A DNA stretch of 64,000 nucleotides from Rhodospirillaceae bacterium (GTDB taxonomy: Bacteria; Pseudomonadota; Alphaproteobacteria; Bin65), in NCBI GenBank assembly GCA_028819475.1, contig JAPPLJ010000019.1, forward strand, positions 1 to 64,000. Direction: 5' to 3'. Below the pieces are notes generated by a model. The model was not told the DNA's origin and searched no databases. It was given only the letters and a program-made list of their open reading frames with translations. The position numbers were made by a program, and so were the translations under genes. This document shows, piece by piece, positions 27,042-36,663 of the stretch. Each line of letters opens with the position of its first letter. The first letter of the stretch is position 1.

Positions 27042-28211
27042 GTGAACGGCGCCGACAACACCGACGGCCTCGCGATCACCCTCGGCGTCGAGGAAGAGTT
27101 CTTTCTTGTCGATCCGGACAGCCGCGACCTGCTGGCCGACCCGGACCCGGCCATATTCCGGACCTGCGAGGAAAACCGGGGGCCGCACAAGATCGTGCGC
27201 GAGTTGATGCGCTCCCAGATCGAAACCAATACCCGGGTGTGCCGGTCGGTGGCCGAACTGCACGACGCCCTGCGCGACACCCGGCGAATCGTCGTCGAGG
27301 CGGCCGGGCGGCATGGCGCGGCGGTGCTGGCGGCGTCCACCCACCCCTTCGCTTCCTGGCGGGCGCAGGCGCACACGCCGCAGGACCGATACGAACGATT
27401 TACCATGTCGTACCAGGACATCGTTCGCCGTTTCATGGTCGGCGGCATGCATGTTCATGCCGGCTTCGGCGACGCCGACAGCCGCATCCGGGTCATGACG
27501 GCGCTCCGGCGCTACCTCCCCTTCCTCCACGCCCTGTCCGGCTCCTCGCCGTTCAACGCCGGACGCGAGACGGGGTTCAAGTCCTGGCGGCTCACCGTGG
27601 TCGGCAGCCTGCCGCGTTCCGGCTTGCCCGGACCGCTGGCGTCGCGGGCCGAATACGACCGGCTGGTCGCCGAGTACCGGAAGATGAAATTCGTCGAAAA
27701 GGGCAGCGAATTGTGGTGGGACATCCGGCCCTCTCACGCCTATCCGACGGTGGAATTGCGGATATGCGACATCTGCACCCGCCTTGAGGATGCGGTAACG
27801 ATCGCGGCGCTCTACGCCTGCCTGATACGGCGGCTGATGCGCCTCGACCGGGACGGCGCCCTGCGGCCCGAGCCGCTTACCGAGATCGTCGCCGAGAACC
27901 GCTGGATCGCCCAGCGTTACGGCGTGCTCGCCTTCCTGGGCGATCCGGCGCGCGCGGGCGGCCGGATCGATATCGACGATTACGCCGCCGAACTGATCGA
28001 GGCGATCGCCCCCGACGCCCGCGCGCTCGGGTGCGAAGCCGAGGTCGCGCGGTCTATCCGGATTATCCGCGAGGGCGCCGGCGCCGACCGGCAGATCGAC
28101 CTCTACCGCCTGCGCCTTCTGGAAGGCGACGGCGAGGCCGAAGCTTTCCGCCGCGTTGTCGATCAGGCGCTCGCCGAAACGCGCGAGGGGATCGACGAAA
28201 CGCTCGGCTGA
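27042..28211 (+). CDS. YbdK-type carboxylate-amine ligase (glutamate-cysteine ligase family 2)
   Basis: A 389-residue GCS2-family protein. Hallmarks are LGVEEEFFLVDP at the start, MVGGMHVHAGF mid-protein and HAYPTVELRICD later. YbdK has weak glutamate-cysteine ligase activity; the physiological substrates are unclear. The GTG at 27042 is chosen as the first start just before the conserved region. Earlier in-frame starts would overlap the VOC gene with non-conserved Arg/Thr/Pro-rich sequence. The ribosome site before GTG is weak, so the start is uncertain. Confidence 0.86.
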   Translation: MNGADNTDGLAITLGVEEEFFLVDPDSRDLLADPDPAIFRTCEENRGPHKIVRELMRSQIETNTRVCRSVAELHDALRDTRRIVVEAAGRHGAAVLAASTHPFASWRAQAHTPQDRYERFTMSYQDIVRRFMVGGMHVHAGFGDADSRIRVMTALRRYLPFLHALSGSSPFNAGRETGFKSWRLTVVGSLPRSGLPGPLASRAEYDRLVAEYRKMKFVEKGSELWWDIRPSHAYPTVELRICDICTRLEDAVTIAALYACLIRRLMRLDRDGALRPEPLTEIVAENRWIAQRYGVLAFLGDPARAGGRIDIDDYAAELIEAIAPDARALGCEAEVARSIRIIREGAGADRQIDLYRLRLLEGDGEAEAFRRVVDQALAETREGIDETLG

Positions 28212-28268
28212 CCGGGCCGTATGTCCGTGCCGCTTGCTCCCCTGCACAACGCGCCATAAGTTTTTGCC

Positions 28269-29507
28269 ATGCTGAACGGCAAGACCATCCTGCTGATCGT
28301 CACCGGCGGGATCGCGGCCTACAAGAGCCTGATCCTGATCCGCCGCCTGCGCGAGCGGGGCGCCACGGTGCGCACCATCCTGACCGCGGCCGGCGAAAAG
28401 TTCGTCACGCCGCTCAGCGTTTCGGCGCTCAGCCACGAGACGGTCTACACCGACCTGTTCTCGCTGACCGACGAGGCCGAGATGGGCCATTTGCGCCTGT
28501 CGCAGGAGGCTGACCTGATCGTCGTCGCGCCTGCGACCGCCGATATCCTGGCGAAGATGGCAAACGGCCTGGCCGACGACCTGGCGAGCACCGTGCTGCT
28601 CGCCGCCGACGCGCCGGTCCTGGTCGCGCCGGCGATGAACCACCGCATGTGGCAGCACCCGGCGACCGTGGCGAACATGGCGGCACTGGAAGCCCGCGGC
28701 GTCCTGCGCATCGGGCCGGAGGACGGGCCGCTCGCCGAGGACGAGAGCGGGCCCGGACGGATGGCGGAGCCGGAGGACATCCTTGCCGTCATCGAACACG
28801 CGCTCGGTGCCGCCGCGCACCGGCCCCTTGCCGGCCGCCGCGCCCTCGTGACCAGCGGCCCGACCTTCGAGGCCATCGACCCCGTGCGCTTCATCGGCAA
28901 CCGTTCGTCGGGCAAGCAGGGCCACGCCCTCGCGGCGGCGCTTTCGGCTCTCGGAGCCGAAACGGTGCTCGTCACCGGCCCGGTCGCGATGGCCGATCCG
29001 CCGGGACTCGAGACGGTCCATGTCGAGAGCGCGCGCGAAATGCTGGCGGCCTGCGAGGCGGCGCTGCCGGCCGACATCGCGATCTGCGCCGCCGCGGTTT
29101 CGGACTGGCGCGCCGAACGGGCGGCTGACCGGAAGCTGAAAAAGGAAGGCAAGGCCCCGCCCGCGCTTTCGCTGACCGAAAACCCGGATATCCTGGCGAC
29201 TTTGGCGCGGTCGGCGCGGCGGCCTGCGCTGGTCGTCGGCTTTGCGGCGGAGACTGAGAATGTCGTCGCCAATGCACAGGCCAAGCGCGCGAAGAAGGGC
29301 TGCGACTGGATCGTCGCCAACGACGTGTCGGCTGCGACCGGCACCTTCGGCGGCGATGCCAACCGGGTCCACCTGATCCGCGAGGATGGAGTCGAGGACT
29401 GGCCGCGCCTGGCGAAGGACGAGGTCGCGCGGCGCCTTGCGGAGCGGATCGCGCAGGCGCTGGAGTCCGACGACCGGGATTCCTTCCGGGCCGAAGCGGC
29501 GGAATGA
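28269..29507 (+). CDS. coaBC: Bifunctional phosphopantothenoylcysteine decarboxylase / phosphopantothenate-cysteine ligase
   Basis: A 412-residue two-domain enzyme for two steps of CoA synthesis. The N-terminal flavoprotein CoaC domain has GGIAAYKSL, the active-site His in [10 protein letters not shown], and APAMNHRMW. The CoaB domain has [28 protein letters not shown] and [19 protein letters not shown]. The substrate clamp reads [14 protein letters not shown]: the cysteine that reduces the enethiol in E. coli CoaC is Glu here, which may be a lineage feature. The ATGA overlap with dut is the common coaBC-dut arrangement. Confidence 0.95.
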   Translation: MLNGKTILLIVTGGIAAYKSLILIRRLRERGATVRTILTAAGEKFVTPLSVSALSHETVYTDLFSLTDEAEMGHLRLSQEADLIVVAPATADILAKMANGLADDLASTVLLAADAPVLVAPAMNHRMWQHPATVANMAALEARGVLRIGPEDGPLAEDESGPGRMAEPEDILAVIEHALGAAAHRPLAGRRALVTSGPTFEAIDPVRFIGNRSSGKQGHALAAALSALGAETVLVTGPVAMADPPGLETVHVESAREMLAACEAALPADIAICAAAVSDWRAERAADRKLKKEGKAPPALSLTENPDILATLARSARRPALVVGFAAETENVVANAQAKRAKKGCDWIVANDVSAATGTFGGDANRVHLIREDGVEDWPRLAKDEVARRLAERIAQALESDDRDSFRAEAAE

Positions 29508-29983
29508 CCGGCGCGGCTGCGGGGTCGGTAACGGTCGCCATCCGCCGCCTGCCCCACGGCGCCGCCCTGCCCCTGCCCGGCTATGCCACGGCCGGCAGCG
29601 CCGGCGTCGACCTGATGGCGGCCATTGCAAAAACCCGAAACCTGGCGCCCGGCGCACGGGATGCGGTGCCGACGGGCATCGCCATCGCCCTGCCCACCGG
29701 CTTCGAAGCCCAGATTCGTCCCCGCTCCGGGCTCGCCCGAAGGCACGGCATCGGGATCGTCAACGCGCCGGGCACCATCGATTCGGACTATCGCGGCGAG
29801 ATCGAGGTGCTGCTCGTCAATCTCGGCGACGCCGGATTCGCCGTCGAACCCGGCATGCGCATCGCCCAGTTGGTGATCGCGCCGGTGGCGCGGGCAGTCT
29901 GGCGCGAAGCCGATACGCTTGACGGAACCGGGCGCGGCGCGGGCGGTTTCGGCTCCACGGGCACCGCCGCGGAACCGGCCTGA
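29504..29983 (+). CDS. dut: dUTP diphosphatase
   Basis: A 159-residue trimeric dUTPase that hydrolyses dUTP to dUMP, keeping uracil out of DNA. Conserved motifs are seen in order: [40 protein letters not shown], and the C-terminal motif GAGGFGSTG that closes over the active site. Its start overlaps the coaBC stop by 4 bp. Confidence 0.96.
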   Translation: MTGAAAGSVTVAIRRLPHGAALPLPGYATAGSAGVDLMAAIAKTRNLAPGARDAVPTGIAIALPTGFEAQIRPRSGLARRHGIGIVNAPGTIDSDYRGEIEVLLVNLGDAGFAVEPGMRIAQLVIAPVARAVWREADTLDGTGRGAGGFGSTGTAAEPA

Positions 29984-29990
29984 CCGCGCC

Positions 29991-30788
29991 ATGGCCATCA
30001 CCGACGCCCAGCTCGAGCGCTACGCCCGCCACATCATCCTCGACGAGGTCGGCGAGGAGGGGCAGGAGGCGCTGCTCGCCGCGCGGGTGCTCGTGGTCGG
30101 CGCCGGCGGCCTCGGCGCGCCGGTGCTCCAGTATCTCGCCGCGGCCGGCGTCGGCACCCTGGGCGTCGTCGACGATGACACCGTCGACCTGTCGAACCTG
30201 CAGCGCCAGATCGTCCATACGACCGGCCGGGTCGGACAGCCCAAGGTCGACAGCGCCGCGGCGAGCCTGGCCGCGATCAATCCCGAAGTCACCGTCGTAC
30301 GGATCGGCGAGCGGCTGACCGCGGCGAACGCGAAACGGCTGGTCGCGGACCATGACATTGTGGTCGACGGCTCGGACAATTTCGCCACCCGCTACCTGCT
30401 CAACGACGCCTGCTTCTTCGCGCGCAAGCCGCTGGTCTCCGGCGCGCTGCTGCGCTTCGAGGGCCAGGTCGCGACCTTCCGGCCGTGGCGGGACGGCGAC
30501 AGCAATCCCTGCTACCGCTGCCTGTTTCCCGAGCCGCCGCCGGCCGGCCTGATCCCGCGCTGCGAGGAGGTCGGCATCTTCGGCGCCGTCGCCGGGGTGA
30601 TCGGCACGCTCCAGGCCGCTGAGGTGCTGAAGCTCGTCCTCGGGCTCGGCGAGCCGCTGACCGGCCGGATGCTGCTGTACGATGCGCTGGGCAGCGGCTT
30701 TCAGGAGCTGAAGGCCCGCAGCGACCCGGACTGCGCCCTGTGCGGCAACCAAGCCACGATCACGGACCTGTCGGGTCATGCGGGGTAG
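29991..30788 (+). CDS. moeB: MoeB/ThiF-type sulfur-carrier adenylyltransferase
   Basis: A 265-residue E1-like enzyme that adenylates the C-terminal Gly-Gly of a sulfur carrier such as MoaD or ThiS. It shows the nucleotide loop VVGAGGLGAPVLQYLAAAG, the DLSNLQRQ motif and a zinc site with two Cys pairs (CYRC and CALC). There is no C-terminal rhodanese domain. MoeB and ThiF cannot be told apart by sequence alone, and no moa or thi genes are adjacent. ATG at 29991 is at the conserved N-terminus (ITDAQLERYARHI), just after dut. Confidence 0.9.
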   Translation: MAITDAQLERYARHIILDEVGEEGQEALLAARVLVVGAGGLGAPVLQYLAAAGVGTLGVVDDDTVDLSNLQRQIVHTTGRVGQPKVDSAAASLAAINPEVTVVRIGERLTAANAKRLVADHDIVVDGSDNFATRYLLNDACFFARKPLVSGALLRFEGQVATFRPWRDGDSNPCYRCLFPEPPPAGLIPRCEEVGIFGAVAGVIGTLQAAEVLKLVLGLGEPLTGRMLLYDALGSGFQELKARSDPDCALCGNQATITDLSGHAG

Positions 30789-30803
30789 GGTTCGGCGTCC
30801 GCC

Positions 30804-31802
30804 TCATTCCTCCCGGAACCGGCGCGCCATCAGGCTGTCGACCATGGCCTGCACGGTCTCGCCGCGATGCAGGACCGCGTTGACGCCGGCGCAGATCGGC
30901 ATTTCGACGTTCAGCTTTTGGGCCATTTCGATGACCGCGGCGGCGGTCCAGAAGCCTTCGGCGAGACTGTCGCGCGCTGCAAGAACGTCGTCCGGCGTCC
31001 AGCTCCGGTCCGGTTCGGCGCCGAGCGCTGCGCCGAGCGACATGTTCCGGCTCTGGAAGGAGTTGCAGGTCAGCATCATGTCGCCGATGCCCGACAGGCC
31101 GGCGAGCGTCTGCGCCCGGCCGCCCCTGGCGACGGCCAGGCGGACGGTCTCGGCGAGGCCGCGGGTGACGACGGCGGCGCGCGCATTCTCGCCCAGCCCC
31201 GCGCCGACGACGATGCCGCAGGCGATGGCGATGACGTTCTTGACCGCGCCGCCGATCTCGACCCCGACCGGATCGTCGGACAGGTAGATCCGGAAGCGCT
31301 GCGCGGCCAAGAGTCCGGCGGTCCGTTCCGCCAGCCGGCGATCCGCGCTGGCGACGGTCACAGCCGCGGGCAGGCCGGCCGCGACTTCGCCGGCAAAGGT
31401 CGGGCCGCTCAACACGGCAGTCGGATGGCCGGGCAAGGCCTCGGTCACAATTTCGGTCATGAGCCGGCCGCTCGCCCGCTCGATGCCCTTGGCGCAGATG
31501 ACGAGCGGCGGGCAATCCGGCAGGGCAGCAAGCCGGGCGGCCACCGCGCCGACATGCTGGGCCGGCGCGACCAGCAGGGCAAGTTCGGCCCCGGCCGCCG
31601 CTTCCCCCAGGTCGCACGTCGGAAAGACATTATCGTCGACCGCATGGTCCGGCAGGAACGGGGCGTTGCGCCGGTCGCGCCGGATCGCCTCGACGACCTC
31701 CGGTTCGCGCGCCCACAGGCCGACCGTGCGGCCGGCGCGCGCCGCCGTCATGGCAAGCGCCGTACCCCAGGCACCGGCGCCGATCACCGCGATCCGGCTC
31801 AT
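30804..31802 (-). CDS. gpsA: NAD(P)H-dependent glycerol-3-phosphate dehydrogenase
   Basis: A 332-residue enzyme that reduces dihydroxyacetone phosphate to sn-glycerol 3-phosphate for phospholipid synthesis. The N-terminal Rossmann motif is IAVIGAGAWGTALA. Other family segments are ICAKGIERASGRLMTE, SGPTFAGEVAAGLPAAV and the catalytic-Lys region GGAVKNVIAIACGI. It lies 10 bp downstream of tsaD and is convergent with moeB. Confidence 0.95.
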   Translation of the reverse strand: MSRIAVIGAGAWGTALAMTAARAGRTVGLWAREPEVVEAIRRDRRNAPFLPDHAVDDNVFPTCDLGEAAAGAELALLVAPAQHVGAVAARLAALPDCPPLVICAKGIERASGRLMTEIVTEALPGHPTAVLSGPTFAGEVAAGLPAAVTVASADRRLAERTAGLLAAQRFRIYLSDDPVGVEIGGAVKNVIAIACGIVVGAGLGENARAAVVTRGLAETVRLAVARGGRAQTLAGLSGIGDMMLTCNSFQSRNMSLGAALGAEPDRSWTPDDVLAARDSLAEGFWTAAAVIEMAQKLNVEMPICAGVNAVLHRGETVQAMVDSLMARRFREE

Positions 31803-31812
31803 ACCGCTCGCC

Positions 31813-32913
31813 TCACGCGGCGCGGCCGCCGGAAGGAGTCCGGGCCGCGTCTTCCAGGGACTCGAGCGGCCAGCGCGGCCGCGGCGCGAAATCGAGCGGT
31901 GAGGTCAGGCCGAGCGCCAGCCGCTCGGCCCCGGCCCAGGCGATCATCGCGGCGTTGTCGGTGCAATAGCGCTGCGGCGGCACGGACAGGTCCAGCCCTT
32001 CCCTTGCGCACAGATCCTCCAGCGCGCGGCGCAAACGCCGGTTCGCGGCGACTCCGCCGGCGACGACCAGACGCCGCAGGCCGGGTTCGCGCTCCCGCGC
32101 CATCGCGAGGCCGTTGCCGGCGCGCTCGGTGAGGACATCCGCGACGGCTTCCTGAAATGCTGCCGCCATGTCCGCCGCGTCGTGCGGATCCGGCGGAGTA
32201 TCGAGCGCGTGCAGCCGGTGGAGCACGGCGGTCTTGAGGCCGGAGAAGGAGAAGTCGCAGCCGGGCCGGCCGCGCATCGGCCGCGGCAGGTCGAAGCGGG
32301 CCGGATCGCTCGCCCGCTCTGCGGCGGCCTCGACCGCCGGCCCGCCGGGATAGCCGAGGCCGAGCAGCCTGGCGACCTTGTCGAAGGCTTCGCCGACAGC
32401 GTCGTCGACGGTCGTCCCGAGCAGGCGATAGCGGCCGACGCCGCGCACCAGAAGGAGCTGGCAGTGACCGCCCGAAACGAGGAGCAGCAGGAAAGGGAAC
32501 GCGGCCTGGCCGGTCATGCAGGCGCTCAGCGCGTGGCCTTCCAGGTGATTGACCGCGAGGAACGGCTTGCCCGCCGCCGCCGCGATCGCCTTGGCCATGG
32601 TGGCGCCGACCATGACGCCGCCGATCAGGCCGGGGCCTGCTGTCGCCGCCACGCCGTCGAGGTCGCAGAAATCCAGACCGGCCGACGCCATCGCCCGCCC
32701 GATCAGCCCGTCCAGATGATCGATATGCGCGCGCGCGGCGATCTCCGGCACAACACCCTCGTAGGGCCGGTGATCGGCGATCTGGGAGAGCAACGCCTCG
32801 GCCAGAATTTCCGGCGCGCCGTCGGATTCCCGCCGCACGACCGCCGCGGCGGTCTCGTCGCAACTGGTCTCGATGCCCAGGACCGTCAGCGGGCCGCCGG
32901 GTTCAGCGGTCAT
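31813..32913 (-). CDS. tsaD: tRNA N6-adenosine threonylcarbamoyltransferase
   Basis: A 366-residue ASKHA-fold metalloenzyme that transfers threonylcarbamoyl to A37 of ANN-decoding tRNAs. It shows the N-terminal [14 protein letters not shown], metal-binding [24 protein letters not shown] and late [12 protein letters not shown] at 32913 is directly before the conserved start. It is divergent from hemC, as in many alphaproteobacteria, and precedes gpsA. TsaB is encoded in the same window. Confidence 0.96.
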   Translation of the reverse strand: MTAEPGGPLTVLGIETSCDETAAAVVRRESDGAPEILAEALLSQIADHRPYEGVVPEIAARAHIDHLDGLIGRAMASAGLDFCDLDGVAATAGPGLIGGVMVGATMAKAIAAAAGKPFLAVNHLEGHALSACMTGQAAFPFLLLLVSGGHCQLLLVRGVGRYRLLGTTVDDAVGEAFDKVARLLGLGYPGGPAVEAAAERASDPARFDLPRPMRGRPGCDFSFSGLKTAVLHRLHALDTPPDPHDAADMAAAFQEAVADVLTERAGNGLAMAREREPGLRRLVVAGGVAANRRLRRALEDLCAREGLDLSVPPQRYCTDNAAMIAWAGAERLALGLTSPLDFAPRPRWPLESLEDAARTPSGGRAA

Positions 32914-33070
32914 CGATTTCCTTCCGGGCCGCCATCCGCGCCGCCGGCCGCCGGTAGGCCCGGCCGCTCTCCACCCGGCCGCCGCCCAGGGCGCGGCGCA
33001 GGCGCCAGAACGGATCGCGCGACCGCACGACCTTCCTTGCCCCTTTCTTGCGCTTTCGCTTGATGGCCAT
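32903..33070 (-). CDS. Possible small highly basic protein upstream of tsaD
   Basis: A 55-residue frame beginning [15 protein letters not shown] and ending 11 bp inside the tsaD start region. It is extremely rich in Arg and Lys, with no family resemblance. The position, directly upstream of and overlapping tsaD on the same strand, would suit a small leader gene. GC-rich DNA easily gives Arg-rich shadow frames, so this is tentative. Confidence 0.3.
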   Translation of the reverse strand: MAIKRKRKKGARKVVRSRDPFWRLRRALGGGRVESGRAYRRPAARMAARKEIDDR

Positions 33071-33245
33071 CGGTGGGATTTCGGTTCGCGTTTCGATGTC
33101 TTCGGCCGGCACCCGATTCGGCCGGCACCCGGTTCGGACGGGCGGCTCCGGGCCGGCAGGTGTGAAGGCAGAAAGATAAGCGCCCCTCTGCGATGCGCCA
33201 CCCCGCCGCCTTGCCGGGGCAACGCGCGCCGCTACCTCGCCGTTC

Positions 33246-34187
33246 ATGTCCGGTTCGACGGCGCCGCCGCTGGAAGAACGATCCCTGCGCATCGGCACGC
33301 GGGGCAGCCCGCTGGCGCTCGCCCAGGCGCATCTGGTGTCCGAAGCCCTGGCCGCCGCCCATCCCTCCGCACCGCCTGCGGAAATCCTGCCCATCGTGAC
33401 GACGGGCGACCGCATCGCGGACCGGCCGCTGGCGGATATCGGCGGCAAGGGCCTGTTCGCCAAGGAGATCGAGGCGGCGCTGCTGGCCGGCGCGATCGAC
33501 TGCGCGGCCCATTCCGCGAAGGACCTCGAAACCCGCCTGCCCGACGGGCTGACCATCGCCGCCGCCTTGCCGCGCGAGGATCCGCGCGACGCCCTGATCT
33601 GCCCAGGCGCACGGACGCTGGCCGACGTGCCCCGGGGGGCACGCTTCGGCACGGCGTCGGCGCGGCGCCGGGCCCTGGTGCGCACGCTGCGGCCGGATCT
33701 GAACGTCGAACCGATCCGGGGCAACGTCGGCACCCGGCTCGGCAAGGTCGCGCGCGGCGAGTTCGACGCCACCCTGCTTGCGATGGCCGGCCTGATCCGG
33801 GCCGGATGCGTCGGCGACGCCGCGCCGCTTGCGGTGAACGACTTTCTCCCGTCGGCCGGCCAGGGGATCGTCGCGGTTCAGTGCCGGTCCGGCGACACCG
33901 CGGTCCGCGGCCATCTTGCCGCGATCGACCACGCGGTATCGATGGCGGCGCTGCGGGCCGAGCGGGCCGTGCTGGCGGTGCTCGACGGATCGTGCCGCAC
34001 GCCGGTCGCCGCCCATGCCGAACAGGAGCGGGGCCGGATGACGGTCCGCGGCCTCGTCGCCGATCCCGATGGCGCTGGAATCTGGCGCCATTGCGAAACC
34101 GGCCCGGCCGGCGATTTTCTCGCACTGGGCCGGACGGTCGGGCAGGCGCTCAAGGCCGCGGCGCCGCCGGCGATCCTGGCGGCCTGA
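33246..34187 (+). CDS. hemC: Hydroxymethylbilane synthase (porphobilinogen deaminase)
   Basis: A 313-residue enzyme that joins four porphobilinogen units into hydroxymethylbilane. It has the N-terminal RIGTRGSPLALAQAHLV, catalytic-Asp region AAHSAKDLET, substrate-binding SARRRALVR and the cysteine that carries the dipyrromethane cofactor in LDGSCRTPVAAHA. hemD begins at the next base, so the genes are coupled. Divergent from tsaD. Confidence 0.96.
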   Translation: MSGSTAPPLEERSLRIGTRGSPLALAQAHLVSEALAAAHPSAPPAEILPIVTTGDRIADRPLADIGGKGLFAKEIEAALLAGAIDCAAHSAKDLETRLPDGLTIAAALPREDPRDALICPGARTLADVPRGARFGTASARRRALVRTLRPDLNVEPIRGNVGTRLGKVARGEFDATLLAMAGLIRAGCVGDAAPLAVNDFLPSAGQGIVAVQCRSGDTAVRGHLAAIDHAVSMAALRAERAVLAVLDGSCRTPVAAHAEQERGRMTVRGLVADPDGAGIWRHCETGPAGDFLALGRTVGQALKAAAPPAILAA

Positions 34188-34916
34188 ATGACGGCGCTGA
34201 TCGTCCGCTCCGAACCGGGCGCCGGCGACTTCGTCCGGCGGCTTGCCCGGGAGGGGGTCCCGGCCGTCGCCTGTCCGGTCACGACGATGCATCCGCTCGA
34301 TACCGCGTTCTCGGTTCCCGAAACGGCGCAGGGCGTGGCGTTCACCAGCGTCAACGCGGTCCGATTCTATGCCGGAAGGAGCGCGCGCACCGATCTCCCG
34401 GCCTATGCCGTCGGCGCCGCGACGGCGGCAGCCGCGAAGGCCGCCGGATTTACGGTCGTACACAGCGCCGATTCGGACGTACGCGGGCTGGGATCGCTGA
34501 TCGCCGGGCGGTGCCGGCCGTCGAAGGGGGAACTGGTTTATCCGACCGGGCGCGACGTTGCGGGCGACCTGGGGCGATCCCTCGAATCGGTGGGCTTCGC
34601 GGTCTTGCAAACCGCCCTGTACGAGGCGCGGGGCGCGGAAAAACTCCCGGAACCGGCCGCAAACGCGTTGCATACGCGTACGGCAACTGCGATGGCTTTG
34701 TTTTCTGTACGCAATGGTTTAGAATTCGCCAGGTTGATCCTTGCAGCCGGCCGGGAAGATGCCGTTTCCGAACTGTCCGTCTGTTGCATCAGCGAATCGG
34801 TGGCGGCGGCGTTCGGGAACGAGCGCCGGTTGCCGGCCGCGCGGCGGACCGTCGTTGCCGCGTCGCCCGATGCCGACGCCGTGGCCACCGCGCTCGGGGC
34901 GTTGCGTCTCGCTTAG
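34188..34916 (+). CDS. hemD: Uroporphyrinogen-III synthase
   Basis: A 242-residue HemD-family protein that cyclises hydroxymethylbilane with inversion of ring D. Sequence conservation in this family is low; support comes from the TSVNAVRFYA and VYPTGRDVAGDL segments, the right length and the position directly after hemC. The C-terminal region has AVSELSVCCISESVAAAF. It is followed after about 70 bp by the Mic60-like gene. Confidence 0.9.
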   Translation: MTALIVRSEPGAGDFVRRLAREGVPAVACPVTTMHPLDTAFSVPETAQGVAFTSVNAVRFYAGRSARTDLPAYAVGAATAAAAKAAGFTVVHSADSDVRGLGSLIAGRCRPSKGELVYPTGRDVAGDLGRSLESVGFAVLQTALYEARGAEKLPEPAANALHTRTATAMALFSVRNGLEFARLILAAGREDAVSELSVCCISESVAAAFGNERRLPAARRTVVAASPDADAVATALGALRLA

Positions 34917-34988
34917 CGAAGCCAGCGCGGGCCGCGGCTGCGACGGGAAGCGAACCGGCAGGACGCAGGCCATGGCGGAACCAATACG

Positions 34989-36647
34989 ATGAGCGATCCG
35001 GTCCCCAACGACGCCGCCCGCGTCATCGAAGCGTTCGGCGGCATCCGGCCGATGGCGAAGAAGCTCGGCGTCGCCGTGACGACCGTACAGGGGTGGAAGG
35101 AACGCAACGCCATTCCGATCCGGCGGCTGGACGAGCTCCGCGCCGCCGCGCAGCGCGAAGGAATCGACCTCGGCGCCCTGGCCGTCCCGACGAACGACGC
35201 GCCGGACGACCCGTCGGTCGGCGCGAGCGCAGCACCGTCCGGCCGGGAGGCGCCGCCCGCGGCTTATCCGGCCCGGGACAATCAGGCCCCCGATAAACCG
35301 GACCGGGATAATCAGGCCGATGCCGGCCCGGTCGAAGCCGAGCCGATGCGGGCCGAAAAGGTGGTGAATACGCCTTCGGGCGTGCGGGAATCGGCCGGCA
35401 CTACAGCCGGGCCGACCGTGGATGCAGCGCCGGCACAGCCGGCAGGCCGGAACCGGGCGTTCGCTTTCGGCCTGGGATTTGCAGGAATGCTGGCGCTCGG
35501 CGCCCTGATCGGCTGGGCGGTCGCGGCCCAGTTCGGCGGAACGGGTCCGGACCGGGAGACGGCGGCAGCCTTGGAGCAACGGATTGCCGCGGCGGAGAAT
35601 TCTGCCGCCGAGGCCCGCTCGGCCGCCACCGACGCCGGTTCGCAGGCCGCTGCGCTGGCGCAACGCCTCAAGGCGGCCGAGACGGCAGCCGAGGCGCTGG
35701 CCGGAAAGTTCGAGGCGCGGAACGACGGCGCGGCGCTGAAGGCGCTCGGCGATTCTGTCGCAGCGTTGAAGGCCGATCTTGAGGCGCTGCGCCGGACCGT
35801 TGCGGCGGTACAGGCGGACGAAAGGCCGGCGAAGCTTGCCGCCGACCTGGCCGGCCTCCGGGAGAGTGTCGCCGAACTCAGGAAGGCGGCGGCGGAAGCG
35901 GCCGGGCGGACGGCCGGGCGCGACGGCGAGGAAAAGGCGGTCAGAGCCGCGCTCGGCGACCTGTCGCAAGGGCTGGAGGCGCTGTCGGACCGGGTCGCAG
36001 CCCTCGACCCGAACCGGCTCGCGAATGCGGAAAAGGCGCTGTCGGGCCTCACCGCACGGCTCGCCGCTGCGGAAACCCGCATGGCCGCGCTGAAGGCCGG
36101 CGGCGGCGCGGCCGGAACCGTCGTCGCGCTCAGCCAACTGCGCGCTGCCGCGGCGTCCGGCCGTCCCTACGGCGCAGCCCTCGCGGTGGCGCGGACTCTG
36201 GCCGGCGGCAACGAGTCGGCGACCGCCATACTCAAGGCCCTGGAGCCGGCTGCGGCCGGCGGGGCACCGGTACTGCCGGTCCTGCAACGCGAGTTCGACG
36301 CGCTGTCCGCCCGCCTCGTCGCGGCAGCCGACCCGGCGCAGGGCGAAAGCTGGGCCGGCCGTGCCTGGAACAGGCTGAAATCGACGGTCGTCGTGCGCCG
36401 GACCGGCCGCCGCGTTACCGGCGACTCGATCCCGGCGCTGGTCGCACAGGCCGAAGTCAGACTGGCGGACGGCGACCTGCCCGGCGCAATCGCCCTTGTG
36501 CGCCGGGCGCCGGAAGCGGCGCAGAAAACCGCCGCCGAATGGCTGGCCGCCGCCGAGCGACGCGCCGGCGTCGACGCCGCGCTCGCCCGGCTGGACGCCC
36601 TGATGCCGGTGCTGTCCGGAACGGTTTCGGGCGCGAAGAGCGAATAG
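34989..36647 (+). CDS. Mic60/mitofilin-like membrane protein (COG4223) with N-terminal helix-turn-helix
   Basis: A 552-residue protein in the heme operon slot where alphaproteobacteria encode the Mic60 homologue. It has a single membrane helix at about 160-180 (FGLGFAGMLALGALIGWAV), then a long Ala/Glu/Lys-rich coiled coil (about 190-370), then a C-terminal mitofilin-like domain. Mic60 shapes cristae in mitochondria and intracytoplasmic membranes in some alphaproteobacteria. Unusually, residues 8-45 look like a Cro/YdaS-type helix-turn-helix (VIEAFGGIRPMAKKLGV, then TTVQGWKERNAIP). A Pro/Asp-rich linker joins it to the helix. hemY follows after 16 bp. Confidence 0.82.
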   Translation: MSDPVPNDAARVIEAFGGIRPMAKKLGVAVTTVQGWKERNAIPIRRLDELRAAAQREGIDLGALAVPTNDAPDDPSVGASAAPSGREAPPAAYPARDNQAPDKPDRDNQADAGPVEAEPMRAEKVVNTPSGVRESAGTTAGPTVDAAPAQPAGRNRAFAFGLGFAGMLALGALIGWAVAAQFGGTGPDRETAAALEQRIAAAENSAAEARSAATDAGSQAAALAQRLKAAETAAEALAGKFEARNDGAALKALGDSVAALKADLEALRRTVAAVQADERPAKLAADLAGLRESVAELRKAAAEAAGRTAGRDGEEKAVRAALGDLSQGLEALSDRVAALDPNRLANAEKALSGLTARLAAAETRMAALKAGGGAAGTVVALSQLRAAAASGRPYGAALAVARTLAGGNESATAILKALEPAAAGGAPVLPVLQREFDALSARLVAAADPAQGESWAGRAWNRLKSTVVVRRTGRRVTGDSIPALVAQAEVRLADGDLPGAIALVRRAPEAAQKTAAEWLAAAERRAGVDAALARLDALMPVLSGTVSGAKSE

Positions 36648-36663
36648 GCGGGGGCGGGCTGCG

